A model generated the notes under the pieces. That model had not been told where the DNA came from and searched no databases. It worked only from the letters and a program-made list of their open reading frames with translations. Positions 7,167 through 15,864 of a stretch of 64,000 bases of DNA are shown here, in pieces; within the stretch, counting starts at the first letter, position 1, and each line of letters opens with the position of its first letter. The DNA is from Teichococcus oryzae. GTDB lineage: Bacteria > Pseudomonadota > Alphaproteobacteria > Acetobacterales > Acetobacteraceae. The stretch covers positions 11,369 to 75,368 of the forward strand of contig NZ_VUKA01000007.1 of the NCBI RefSeq assembly GCF_008386565.1, in the 5' to 3' direction. Both the position numbers and the translations under genes were made by a program.

Positions 7167-9203
7167 TTATTCCATTGGCACGTTGCGGCGGAGTTCCTCG
7201 ATCCAGGCTGTCGCATTGCCATCCGACGGCGCCCGCCAGTCACCCCGTGGCGACAGGGAGCCACCGGCCGCAACCTTTGGCCCGTTCGGCATGGCGGAGC
7301 GCTTGAACTGCGCGAAGCCGAAGAAGCGCCACAGGAACACCTCCAGCCATTTGTGGATGACAGGCAGGTCGTAATGGCCACGCTTGCCTTCAGGAAAACC
7401 CGGCGGCCAGGAGCCGCGCGCCGCATCTTCCCAGGCCTGCAAAGCGAGAAAAGCGATCTTCGATGGGCGGAACCCGTAGCGCAGCGTGTAGAACAGGTTG
7501 AAATCCTGCAGCGCGTAAGGGCCGATCTTGGCCTCGGTGCTCTGAAGCTGCTGGGTTTGCGCATCCGCGGGGATCAGTTCCGGAGAAATCTCCGTGTCGA
7601 GGATGGATTGCAGGGTGGCACCCACCTCGTCGGAAAAGTCGCCCGAGGCGATGGCGAAACGGATGAGGTGCTGGATCAGCGTCTTCGGCACGCCGGCATT
7701 GACATTGTAATGCGACATCTGGTCGCCGACACCATAGGTGCACCAGCCCAGCGCCAGCTCGGACAGGTCGCCCGTGCCCAGAACCATGCCGCCTTCATGA
7801 TTGGCCGCGCGGAACAGGTAGTCCGTGCGCAGCCCCGCCTGAACATTCTCGAAGGTGACGTCATAGACCGGCTCGCCACGGCCGAAGGGATGGCCGAGGT
7901 CGCTCAGCATCTGCTTCGCGGCGGGGCGGATATCCAGTTCCCGCGCGGTGATTCCCAGCGCTTCCATCAGGGCATGCGCATTGGTCTTGGTGCCGGTCGA
8001 GGTGCCGAAGCCGGGCAGGGTGTAGCCGATGATGTCGGTGCGCGGGCGGCCCATCCGGTCCATCGCCTTGGCGGCAACGATCAGCGCCTGGGTGGAATCG
8101 AGGCCACCCGAAACGCCGATCACCAGCTTGCCGCTGGTGGAGCCAAGACGTTGCACCAGTCCCGAGATCTGGATGTTGTAGGCCTCGTAGCAATCCTGCC
8201 GCAGCCGCGCCGCATCGGCCGGCACGAAGGGGAAGCGTTCAATAGCCCGTTCGAAGCCGATATCGCCATCCGGAGGGTCCACCCGGAAGGCGATCCGCCG
8301 GAACGGTGCCGAATGCAGGCGGCGGTTGTCGTCGAACGTACCTTGCCGCGCCCGTTCCTGCCGCAGCAAATCGAGATCGGTGTCGGCGATGACGATCTGG
8401 TCCTCATCCGGGAAGCGGTCACTTTCGCGAAGAATGGCGCCGTTCTCGAAGATCGAGACCTGTCCATCCCAGGCCAGGTCGGTGGTGGATTCGCCCACGC
8501 CCGCCGCGGCGTAAAGATAGGCGGCCAGGCATCGCGCGGACTGGCCCTGTGCCAGGAGGCGGCGCGTGTCCGCCTTGCCCACGGTGATGTTGCTGGCCGA
8601 CAGATTGGCCAGAACCAGGGCGCCATTGGCCGCCGCGATGGAGGAGGGCGGGACCGGCACCCAAACATCCTCGCAGATCTCGGCATGGATGATCAGGTCT
8701 GGCACATCTTCCGCGGCGAAGAGCAGGTCCGGGCCGAAAGGCGCGTCCATTCCAGCGATCCGGGCCGTGCTGCCTTCTGTGCCGGCGCCGGAGGCGAACC
8801 AGCGCCGCTCGTAGAATTCACGGTAGTTCGGCAGGTGAACCTTGGGCACGATGCCGAGCAACCTGCCGCCCTGGATCGCCAGGGCGGTGTTGTAGACCCG
8901 GCCAGCATGGCGCACCGGCGCGCCGACCAGCATGAGCACCCGCATGTCACGGGAAGCCGTCACCAGCGAGAAAACGGCGTCTTCCACCGCATCCAGCAAG
9001 GTGTCCTGCAGGTGCAGATCATCGATCGCATAGCCGGACAGACCCAGTTCCGGGAACACCGCCAAGGCCGCGCCTTCGGCGTCGCAGCGGCGGGCGGCGG
9101 CCAGAACAGCCTCGGCATTGCGGGCAGGGTCGGCCAGGGTGCACCGTGTGGTGCAGGCGGCGATACGGGCGAAGCCGTGACGGTAAACCGAGCGAAAATC
9201 CAT
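7167..9203 (-). CDS. nadE: Glutamine-dependent NAD(+) synthetase
   Basis: A 678-residue two-domain enzyme making NAD from deamido-NAD, ATP and glutamine in the cytoplasm. The N-terminal nitrilase-type glutaminase domain carries Glu in VFPELGLSGY, Lys in VPKVHLPNYREFYERRWF and Cys in HAEICEDVWVP. The C-terminal synthetase domain carries the PP-loop GVSGGLDSTQAL and GTGDLSELALGWCTYG. ATG 9203 (MDFRSVYRHGFARIAACT) gives the usual ~680-residue length and N-terminus of actinobacterial-style NadE; an alternative ATG lies seven codons upstream at 9224. It is a core metabolic gene on what looks like a plasmid-type replicon. Confidence 0.95.
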   Translation of the reverse strand: MDFRSVYRHGFARIAACTTRCTLADPARNAEAVLAAARRCDAEGAALAVFPELGLSGYAIDDLHLQDTLLDAVEDAVFSLVTASRDMRVLMLVGAPVRHAGRVYNTALAIQGGRLLGIVPKVHLPNYREFYERRWFASGAGTEGSTARIAGMDAPFGPDLLFAAEDVPDLIIHAEICEDVWVPVPPSSIAAANGALVLANLSASNITVGKADTRRLLAQGQSARCLAAYLYAAAGVGESTTDLAWDGQVSIFENGAILRESDRFPDEDQIVIADTDLDLLRQERARQGTFDDNRRLHSAPFRRIAFRVDPPDGDIGFERAIERFPFVPADAARLRQDCYEAYNIQISGLVQRLGSTSGKLVIGVSGGLDSTQALIVAAKAMDRMGRPRTDIIGYTLPGFGTSTGTKTNAHALMEALGITARELDIRPAAKQMLSDLGHPFGRGEPVYDVTFENVQAGLRTDYLFRAANHEGGMVLGTGDLSELALGWCTYGVGDQMSHYNVNAGVPKTLIQHLIRFAIASGDFSDEVGATLQSILDTEISPELIPADAQTQQLQSTEAKIGPYALQDFNLFYTLRYGFRPSKIAFLALQAWEDAARGSWPPGFPEGKRGHYDLPVIHKWLEVFLWRFFGFAQFKRSAMPNGPKVAAGGSLSPRGDWRAPSDGNATAWIEELRRNVPME

Positions 9204-9316
9204 GTCAGGAGATTGGGGGCTCATGCGCGCATCGTCCAGAGACGGGATGGGGTGTTGACGTCGGCTTGTAGCCTTGGCACCCCCATGTCCTCCCTTGCAG
9301 TGACGGAGGCGTAGCC

Positions 9317-10567
9317 ATGCTGGGCCTGATCTCGGCCGCGCGGGGCGGCCGCCTGTTTGTCGCCGATGCGGCACCGCTTGTGCTTGTTGGCAATCGTTGC
9401 AGCGTCCCAGCGCGTGATATCGCCAATCCTCAGCCGGGGCGGTTCAACCGCTGGCGGCAGAATTCCTGGCACCGCATCACCGAGCCTTGCAGCGAGTTGG
9501 AGATCCGCTGGAACAACATCACCGGCGGCCGCACCCTGCGCCCGGGTGCATCGGAGATCACATTGCGCGCGGCGGCGCCGAAGCCGCGCTTCGATCAACC
9601 GTCCAGAGCCCTGGCCTTTTCCGGAGGGCGGGGGCTTCTGGCCCCGGACGGGCAGGCGCGTGCCTTCGTGCCGATGGCTTACCCGGCGGGCGACATGCAA
9701 CTAGCAGTGGAGATTGTCTGGGCGGAGCCGCCCGGACGCTTCCCGGGCTCCGATTTTCCGGCCTTCGGGCCGGACGAGGTCAGCGCCTGCGACGAGGCGG
9801 GGCAGGGGGGAAGCGCGGTCACCGCGCAGGGCTTCGCCCCCTATGGCCGGGCAGCCAATTATCTTGTCCTGCCGCCCACAGCGATCCTCGGGCGGCCTTT
9901 GCCGGGCGCCGCGCCGCGGGCACGCATCGCCGTTCTGGGGGACAGCATCTCCTCCACCGGAGCGGCCGGCGCATCGGCGCGCATCGGGGCCTGTCTTCAT
10001 CCCGGCTTCCTGTTGTCGGCGCTGGCCGATGCCGACCTTCCCTACATCAATCTTGGCGCGGCGGGCCTGTCCCTGGCCGAGGTGATGGCGGCGCCGGCCG
10101 AACAGCGCATACGGCGATTCGGGATGCTGTGCGACATCGGCATCACCCACATGGTGTGTCTGCTGGGCCAGAACGACCAGGCGGCGCGACGCAACGCTGA
10201 ACAATTCCTGGGGGATCTGGAGCGTTTGAAGCGGCAGCTTGATCCACTCGGGATCCGGCTCATTCCCGGCACGTCCTGGCCCCGCACCGATCCAGGAAAT
10301 TCAGCGCCGTCGCAACAGGCTCCGGAGGATTCCTGGCTTCAGTTGGACAGGATCACGCGCGCGCTGCGCGAGCGGAACGGCGTCGGCTACGGGTTCTTCG
10401 ACGTGGAGGCGGTCTTCGGCGATCCGGACCGGCCAAGACTGTGGCGGAGCGACAAGGGTGGAGTACCGAAAGACGGCATCCATCCTGGCGATGGGCTGCA
10501 CCAATGGGCACGGAAGCGGTTCGGGGAGGTGCTGCCGGTGCTGCTGGCCCCGCCCACCCTGCCATAG
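9317..10567 (+). CDS. SGNH/GDSL-type hydrolase
   Basis: A 416-residue protein whose C-terminal two thirds form an SGNH hydrolase domain: GDSISSTG (block I Ser) near residue 210, INLGAAGLS (block II Gly), LLGQNDQA (block III Asn) and DGIHPGDGLHQWA (block V Asp and His). The N-terminal ~190 residues are probably a beta-rich accessory domain with no family I recognise. There is no convincing signal peptide. Such enzymes are carbohydrate esterases or lipases; the neighbouring convergent acyltransferase hints at acyl-group metabolism of a surface glycan, which is an inference. It is divergent from nadE. Confidence 0.8.
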   Translation: MLGLISAARGGRLFVADAAPLVLVGNRCSVPARDIANPQPGRFNRWRQNSWHRITEPCSELEIRWNNITGGRTLRPGASEITLRAAAPKPRFDQPSRALAFSGGRGLLAPDGQARAFVPMAYPAGDMQLAVEIVWAEPPGRFPGSDFPAFGPDEVSACDEAGQGGSAVTAQGFAPYGRAANYLVLPPTAILGRPLPGAAPRARIAVLGDSISSTGAAGASARIGACLHPGFLLSALADADLPYINLGAAGLSLAEVMAAPAEQRIRRFGMLCDIGITHMVCLLGQNDQAARRNAEQFLGDLERLKRQLDPLGIRLIPGTSWPRTDPGNSAPSQQAPEDSWLQLDRITRALRERNGVGYGFFDVEAVFGDPDRPRLWRSDKGGVPKDGIHPGDGLHQWARKRFGEVLPVLLAPPTLP

Positions 10568-10594
10568 GCAGGAGGGCGGGGCCGATACGGCGCC

Positions 10595-11722
10595 TCAGCG
10601 TGCCGGCCGGGCTTCGGCAGAAGAAAGCCCCGTCTCCGCCGCATGCTGCGGCGCAGGGCGATGGCCACGGCGCAGCATGTTGCGGCCGGGGATCTCAATC
10701 AGGTGGTAAAGCGCCGCAGCCGCCAGCAGCGACAGGATGGTCCCCGCCAGCACCGGGAGATGGGCCGTCGGCTCGATGCCGGGAGCGACAATGCGCAGCA
10801 GGTTCTTGAAGGCCGACCAGACCACGGCATGCACCATGTAGAGCGCGAAGCTGATCTCGCCCAGGTAGACAAGCGGCTTCCGTGCGGCGAGGCCGGCCAG
10901 CCAGTCACCCGGATTGCAGAGTGCCAGGATCAGGATTGCGAAGCCCAGCGTGTAGGGTAGCAGCGATTCTTCCGGCAGCAGCCAGCATCCGGCGAGCAGA
11001 AGGGCCAGGACCCCCACCCCCGTGAAGCGGCCCAGATGCCGGGCAAGGCCAAGCCGGCCCTCGCATTCCCGCAACACCATGCCGATCACGAAGCCTGTGG
11101 CGATGCGCCCGAGCGGGTGGGTGGTGAACTCCGTTCCCGTCAGCAGCAGGGCGGCAATACCGAGGACAATCCATCCGAGCAAAGGCAGCCGCATCAGCAG
11201 CCAGCACAGGAAGGGAAAGGCCAGATAGGCGGCCCATTCCGCGGAGATCGACCAGGCCGGCACGTTCGGCGATCCAATTCCGAACCATGACTGAACCATC
11301 AGCGTGTTGGCCAGGATGCTCAGCGGGGAATAGGAATCCACATCCCCGGGCACCCGGTTGAACACCAGCACAGCCACAGCATAGAGCAGAAGAGCGCCAA
11401 CCATGGTGACGATATGCAGCGGCCATATGCGCGCGAAGCGATAGAGCACAAACCGCTTGACGTCATTGCTGTTCAGCGACGAAGCGAAGACGTTGCGGTA
11501 CACATGATGGATGATGAAGCCACTGAGGATGAAGAAAAAGGCCACTCCCAGATGGCCGCGCATGAAAATAGGCTCCAGGCCAAACCACGATGTTGTTCCT
11601 GGTGTTGTGGGATCTACCGGAAGGTGATATGCCACAACAGCGAGAGCAGCCGGCCCGCGTGCTCCAGTCAAAGCTGGGATATCTTGGCGTGGGCGCAGAG
11701 CCATATCAGGCGAACTGGGCAA
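10595..11722 (-). CDS. Acyltransferase 3 family membrane protein (OafA/YrhL-like)
   Basis: A 375-residue integral membrane O-acyltransferase with about ten hydrophobic segments. The N-terminal DIPALTGARGPAALAVVAYHL contains the conserved Arg and His of the family, and GHLGVAFFFILSGFIIHHVY is the hallmark 'G-V-FFxLSGF' block. These enzymes acetylate or otherwise acylate lipopolysaccharide, exopolysaccharide or nodulation factors at the inner membrane. It is convergent with the SGNH hydrolase (27-bp gap), possibly a paired acylation/deacylation set. A perfect 7-5-7 inverted repeat lies 70-90 bp upstream of the start. Confidence 0.88.
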   Translation of the reverse strand: MPSSPDMALRPRQDIPALTGARGPAALAVVAYHLPVDPTTPGTTSWFGLEPIFMRGHLGVAFFFILSGFIIHHVYRNVFASSLNSNDVKRFVLYRFARIWPLHIVTMVGALLLYAVAVLVFNRVPGDVDSYSPLSILANTLMVQSWFGIGSPNVPAWSISAEWAAYLAFPFLCWLLMRLPLLGWIVLGIAALLLTGTEFTTHPLGRIATGFVIGMVLRECEGRLGLARHLGRFTGVGVLALLLAGCWLLPEESLLPYTLGFAILILALCNPGDWLAGLAARKPLVYLGEISFALYMVHAVVWSAFKNLLRIVAPGIEPTAHLPVLAGTILSLLAAAALYHLIEIPGRNMLRRGHRPAPQHAAETGLSSAEARPAR

Positions 11723-11790
11723 GAAGGTTTCTCCTTCTGGGGCAGGACTGCTCCATGCGCTGCAAGCACATAATCTGCGGCCCCTTAGGG

Positions 11791-11809
11791 TTGTAACTCG
11801 ATGTTACAA
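11791..11809. promoter_or_regulatory. Perfect inverted repeat TTGTAAC-N5-GTTACAA
   Basis: Arms 11791-11797 and 11803-11809 with TCGAT between them, located 69-87 bp upstream of the acyltransferase start on the minus strand. Its size and symmetry suit a dimeric repressor or activator site. No matching regulator is identified in the window. Confidence 0.45.
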
Positions 11810-11917
11810 AAGCGGTCGTGGCAAGCCAGGAACCTGGCGTCTTGTTCCGCCACTCACATCATCGGCACCGGCCGTTGCACGAAAGCCGTGTAGCACCACT
11901 CAGGGTGAAAGCAAAAG

Positions 11918-11941
11918 AGCGTCATCCTTTCAGATGACGCT
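11918..11941 (-). terminator. Intrinsic terminator of the RTX gene
   Basis: Stem AGCGTCATC/GATGACGCT with a six-base loop. On the minus strand it is followed by CTTTTGCTTTC. It lies 24 bp beyond the stop codon of the RTX glycosidase-like gene (stop at 11965). Confidence 0.8.
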
Positions 11942-11964
11942 TGTTTCAGGCTAAGGCGCAGTTC

Positions 11965-14757
11965 TCAGACAAAGGTGTAGTCGGCGCTTGTCAGAGAGGT
12001 GATTCCGATCAAGGTCACGTACTGGCTTGTTCCGTCAGCAGTCCGGATCTCCCAGACTTCGCCATTATTTGTCAAGCTCGCGCCTGAGCCGAAACCTTGC
12101 AGCTTCAAAAGGTCTCCGCTGGGGGAACTGGCGGACCGAGCCTCGAAGTCGGTGATCGTGTCGTTCCCTTCGCCCTTCACGATCAAGAAGGTATCGTTGC
12201 CCTTGCCGCCAGTCAGGATGTCGTTGCCACCGCCGCCATTGAGCGTGTTCGGGCTGTCATTGCCGGTGATGATGTTGGCCAATGCGTTGCCGGTGCCGTT
12301 CGACCAGCCCGTGCCGGTGAAGGTCAGGTTCTCCACATGGTCGGGCAGGGTGTAGTTGCCGATCCAGGTGGACACCGTGTCGATGCCGCCGCCCGCGAAC
12401 TCGACCACCTTGTCGTTGACCTCGAAGACGATGTAGGTGTCGTCGCCGAGGCCACCTGCCATGACGTCGCCGCCGCCATTTGACTGGCGCCAGTCATTGC
12501 CATCGGTGCCGGTCCAGTTTTCCTTGGCGCTGGTGCCCCAGGACTTGGTGACCCAGGTGCCGCTGGCCATGGCCGTGCTGGTTGTCACAGGTGGCGGCTG
12601 GGGCGTGGCGATGGAAGGCTTGAAGGCCACATCGTCCGCGGTCAGTGCGTCGAGCCTGACATTCTCCAGCGTCAGCACCTGGCCGTTGCCGAGCTTGAAA
12701 ACGGTGTTGGCGCCCGACTGCGTGCCCGCCGCCTTCAGCGCGCTGAAGCTGTTGATCCCGCTGAGATCCTCGAAGCTCAGCATGTCCTCGCCGGCTGTGA
12801 AGTCGGTGATGATGTCGCTGCCTTCGCCGCGGGCGATGACAAAGGTGTCGCGGCCCTTGCCGCCGGTCAGGATGTCGTTGCCACCCTTGCCGTTCAGGAT
12901 GTTGTTGCCGTCATTGCCGGTGATGATGTTGGCCAATGCGTTGCCGGTGCCGTTCGACCAGCCATAGCCGAAGAAGCTCAGATTCTCGACATTGTCGGGC
13001 AGGGTGTAGCTGCCAATCCAGGTGGACACGGTGTCCACTCCCTCGCCGGCGGCCTCAACGACCTTGTCGGTCGCGCTGGAGATGACATAGGTGTCGTCAC
13101 CCCTTCCGCCTTTCATGACATCGGCACCGGCGCCGCCAGATTGATGCCAGTCATTTCCTTCGCTGCCCACCCAATTCGTGCCGCCCCAGGACTGGGTTGT
13201 CCACAGCGCGCTCGTCATCGGCTTGGTGGTGCTGTTGCCGCTATAGACAGGAAGGTAATTGGTCGAGATGGCACTGGCGGTCAGATCGGCCAAGGCGAAG
13301 CCTTCCAGCGTCAGGATCTGGCCACCGCCCAGGTTGAGAACGGTGCTGGCGCCTTGCTGGACCGCACCAGCCTTCAGCGCGGTGAAGCTGGCGAAGGTAA
13401 ACCCTTCAAGCCTGATGAGATCCTGACCAGCCGTGAAATCGGTGATGACGTCATTGCCGTCGCCCTTGGCCACAACGAAGGTGTCCTTGCCGCCGCCACC
13501 CGTCAGCACATCGTTGCCGGACTTCCCGTTCAGGACGTTGTTGCTGTTGTTCCCGATGATGATGTTGGCCAGTGCGTTCCCGGTCCCGTTCGACCAGCTA
13601 TTGCCGGTGAAGGTCAGGTTTTCCACATGGTCGGGCAGGGTGTAGCTGGCGAGCCAGGTCGAAACGGTATCGGTGCCTTCTCCGGCGGCCTCTACGATCC
13701 GGTCGTTGAGGTTCATCACCACATAGGTGTCGTCGCCGAGCCCTCCCTTCATGATGTCGTCGCCCTTGCCACTGGACTGGTGCCAGTCATTGGCGGCTGT
13801 GCCGTTCCAGTTAGTGCCGCCCCAGGTCTGGAACATCCAGGCACCGCTTGCCTTCGCCACGTTGCTGTCCGCAGGCGCGGTAGAGGAGGGGGGGGAAAGA
13901 TCCCCGGGCAGTTCGACAACGGTCGGGCCGGAGAAATTCTCCCGGTAGGCGTCACCCGTCAGCGGATCGCTGTTGTCAGAAAGCTTGCCAGGATACTGGG
14001 CATTCGAATCCCACAGGGATTGCAGCACGACATCATGGCTATCGAACCACTCCTTCACGAGCCTGACGTATTCTGCCGAATAGTCGCCCTGAACGCCCCA
14101 TTCGGAATAGGAGGTCGGCTTGTTGTGAGCGGCCGCGAAATCCTCCAGCCACTTCAGGCCGTAGGTATCGTCACGGATGAAGTTGAAGGCCTTGACGGGA
14201 TCATGGCCGTGGAATTCGGGCTTGTAGTAGAAGTCCATCCCGATGATGTCGACATAGTCATCACCCGGATAGATGGAGGCGGGATCAAGACCGCCACTGG
14301 TTTGGGAGATGTTCCATTCGAAGATGAAGCGATCGGAAACCTCGCGAAAGGTCTCGACGAACTGCCGGAAGGCGCCCTTGAAGGCTTCTTCTTTTCCGAC
14401 GGCGCTCCAGAAGAACCAGCTGCCATTCGCCTCCCAGCCGGTCCGGACATAGATCTTGTCGCTGCCAGGGGTGCCAGCCAGAATGACTTCGGCGACCTGC
14501 TTGTAATACTCGTTGTAGGCGCCAGTCGCGGCGCTGCCGAGATTGCCTTCCCTGGAAATGATCGGAACGGACCAGAAGATGTCCCGGTCCAGTCCATTCC
14601 AAAGCGTGCTGATGCTCCATTTGGCGCTGCTGAGGTAATCTGCCCAGTTGCCGTAGCCGACAACCGCATGGACGAAGTCGACTTCGCGCCCCAGCCAGGC
14701 CTCGAAGTCATAGACGAGCTGCTTGCTGTTATCGATGTAAACGCCAAGAGCGGTCAT
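11965..14757 (-). CDS. Secreted RTX protein with N-terminal GH26-like glycosidase domain
   Basis: A 930-residue protein. Residues 1-275 look like a family-26-type glycoside hydrolase (mannanase/endoglucanase clan), with candidate acid/base Glu109 in GWEANGSWFFW, IIGMDFYYKP at ~171-180 and candidate nucleophile Glu219 in SYSEWG. A Pro/Ser linker leads to three tandem ~200-residue modules (about 305-505, 506-720 and 730-930). Each has WHQS-type motifs, a GGxGDDTYV calcium-binding nonapeptide, YTLPDxVENLxFxG, GNALANIITGN and GGxGxDTF repeats. There is no Sec signal, which fits C-terminal type I secretion, perhaps by the system at 25-30 kb. It has an A+T-rich upstream region, an AGAAGG ribosome site and a terminator at 11918-11941. 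Confidence 0.82.
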   Translation of the reverse strand: MTALGVYIDNSKQLVYDFEAWLGREVDFVHAVVGYGNWADYLSSAKWSISTLWNGLDRDIFWSVPIISREGNLGSAATGAYNEYYKQVAEVILAGTPGSDKIYVRTGWEANGSWFFWSAVGKEEAFKGAFRQFVETFREVSDRFIFEWNISQTSGGLDPASIYPGDDYVDIIGMDFYYKPEFHGHDPVKAFNFIRDDTYGLKWLEDFAAAHNKPTSYSEWGVQGDYSAEYVRLVKEWFDSHDVVLQSLWDSNAQYPGKLSDNSDPLTGDAYRENFSGPTVVELPGDLSPPSSTAPADSNVAKASGAWMFQTWGGTNWNGTAANDWHQSSGKGDDIMKGGLGDDTYVVMNLNDRIVEAAGEGTDTVSTWLASYTLPDHVENLTFTGNSWSNGTGNALANIIIGNNSNNVLNGKSGNDVLTGGGGKDTFVVAKGDGNDVITDFTAGQDLIRLEGFTFASFTALKAGAVQQGASTVLNLGGGQILTLEGFALADLTASAISTNYLPVYSGNSTTKPMTSALWTTQSWGGTNWVGSEGNDWHQSGGAGADVMKGGRGDDTYVISSATDKVVEAAGEGVDTVSTWIGSYTLPDNVENLSFFGYGWSNGTGNALANIITGNDGNNILNGKGGNDILTGGKGRDTFVIARGEGSDIITDFTAGEDMLSFEDLSGINSFSALKAAGTQSGANTVFKLGNGQVLTLENVRLDALTADDVAFKPSIATPQPPPVTTSTAMASGTWVTKSWGTSAKENWTGTDGNDWRQSNGGGDVMAGGLGDDTYIVFEVNDKVVEFAGGGIDTVSTWIGNYTLPDHVENLTFTGTGWSNGTGNALANIITGNDSPNTLNGGGGNDILTGGKGNDTFLIVKGEGNDTITDFEARSASSPSGDLLKLQGFGSGASLTNNGEVWEIRTADGTSQYVTLIGITSLTSADYTFV

Positions 14758-14810
14758 CGGCCTTCTATCCCGTCGGTCATGTCAGACCTCACGGTTTTAT
14801 GAAGGCTATC

Positions 14811-14823
14811 ACCAAAATTTGGT
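14811..14823. promoter_or_regulatory. Palindrome ACCAAAATTTGGT upstream of the RTX gene
   Basis: Six-base perfect arms around one central base, 54-66 bp upstream of the RTX start in an unusually A+T-rich intergenic region (14758-14897). This is a candidate operator; no binding protein is known from the sequence. Confidence 0.35.
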
Positions 14824-14897
14824 TAAGGACGCTCTTGCAAATTTAGATTCTAGCGAGGAGCCAAACCTAAAGAATTCTCATAATGTTAATTATGTAA

Positions 14898-14928
14898 AGC
14901 CACGCTGAGTTTGACCCTCAACGTGGCT
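14898..14928 (-). terminator. Hairpin terminator after the SWIB gene
   Basis: Twelve-pair stem (AGCCACGCTGAG with CTCAACGTGGCT, one G-T pair) with a seven-base loop, followed on the minus strand by TTTAC and an A+T-rich tract. It is placed immediately after the SWIB-domain gene stop at 14937. Confidence 0.75.
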
Positions 14929-14936
14929 TCCTGTTT

Positions 14937-15227
14937 CTATTTCAGATGTTGGGCAAGATGCTTGTTCATCTCGAACATCGTCACCTTGTCCTTGCCAAAG
15001 ACCTTGCGCAGCTTGTCGTCGGCAATGATCTCGCGCCTGTTCTCGGCGTTCTGCAGGTTATGCTCCTTGATATAGGCCCAAACCTTGCTGACCACTTCGC
15101 CGCGCGGCAGCGGCGCTTCGCCCACCACGCTGGCCAACTCGGCCGATGGCTTCAGGGGCTGCTGCAACGCATTGGGCTTCTTTCCCTCGGGGGCCTTGGT
15201 GGCGCTGCTCTTTGCCTTGGTGGCCAT
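14937..15227 (-). CDS. SWIB/MDM2-domain protein
   Basis: A 96-residue basic protein: a Lys/Ala/Pro-rich tail (MATKAKSSATKAPEGKKP) followed by one SWIB domain (LQQPLKPSAELASVVG, VVSKVWAYIKEHNLQN, DDKLRKVFGKDKVTMFEMNKHL). Bacterial stand-alone SWIB proteins are thought to act in chromatin-like or topoisomerase contexts, but their role outside Chlamydia is poorly defined. ATG 15227 is chosen because AAGGAG lies seven bases upstream; the open frame extends further but without initiation signals. A terminator follows at 14898-14928. Confidence 0.9.
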   Translation of the reverse strand: MATKAKSSATKAPEGKKPNALQQPLKPSAELASVVGEAPLPRGEVVSKVWAYIKEHNLQNAENRREIIADDKLRKVFGKDKVTMFEMNKHLAQHLK

Positions 15228-15360
15228 CCCATCACTCCTTTGCTTTCGGTTCAGCCTCGCTGAAACGCCTCCGGGCGGCAGGGGATGCAGTATAATGCGG
15301 CTTGCCGGCCCAGGAGCGACCCCCGAGAATGGGAACATCTTACCCCTTCCCGCAGGCGCC

Positions 15361-15786
15361 ATGCCAATCCGCCCTGAACTGCGCTGGTTTTATCCTATTG
15401 ATTGGGCACAACTCAGCCGGGCGATCCGCTTCGGCCGTGCCGCCGGGCGCTGTGAAACCTGCGGCAGGTCCCATGGCGCTGAAATTCTGTGCCTTCCGGA
15501 TGGGCGGTGGTATGACGAAAGCCTCCCTGGCTGGCGTGACGGGCGCGGCCGGCGAATCGCGCCGCCAAAGGCCGAGGAAACCGCCAGGGCCCGCCACACC
15601 CGAGTGGTCCTGGCGGCAGCGCATCTTGACCATAACCCGGCCAACAATCATCCGCGGAATCTGCGCAGCCTTTGCCAGCGCTGCCATATGTTGCACGACC
15701 GGCCGCACCACTTGGCGCAGCGCCGCCTGACCTATCGCCGCCGCTGGGCGCTGGGGGACCTGTTCACTGGGCCTTACTGGCCTTGA
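15361..15786 (+). CDS. HNH-type (zinc-ribbon) endonuclease-like protein
   Basis: A 141-residue protein with CETCGRSHG near residue 37 and a C-terminal AAAHLDHNPANNHPRNLRSLCQRCHMLHD block. That is the HNH ββα-metal layout with two CxxC zinc-binding pairs. Orphan HNH proteins may be phage-, homing- or restriction-related nucleases. No partner methylase, integrase or phage gene lies nearby. The ATG at 15361 is the start closest to the conserved part; an ATG at 15295 is possible. It is divergent from the SWIB gene. Confidence 0.75.
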   Translation: MPIRPELRWFYPIDWAQLSRAIRFGRAAGRCETCGRSHGAEILCLPDGRWYDESLPGWRDGRGRRIAPPKAEETARARHTRVVLAAAHLDHNPANNHPRNLRSLCQRCHMLHDRPHHLAQRRLTYRRRWALGDLFTGPYWP

Positions 15787-15812
15787 TGCGATCTTGGCTC
15801 TGGACGCGAATG

Positions 15813-15829
15813 CGAATGAGTGTCATTTG
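15813..15829. promoter_or_regulatory. Possible Fur/iron-regulator box upstream of fhuF
   Basis: CGAATGA-GTG-TCATTTG forms an imperfect 7-3-7 inverted repeat (six of seven pairs) 36-52 bp upstream of the fhuF start. Its base composition resembles Fur-type sites. The iron-linked gene that follows supports the reading, but the match is only approximate. Confidence 0.4.
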
Positions 15830-15864
15830 AACAGGATTGCCTGCCCGTTCTAGGAGCCGCCTCC

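Noticed and set aside
13141-14802. 553-codon plus-strand frame across the RTX gene
   Set aside because: Antisense shadow; the minus strand carries glycosidase-like and RTX motifs, a ribosome site and a terminator.
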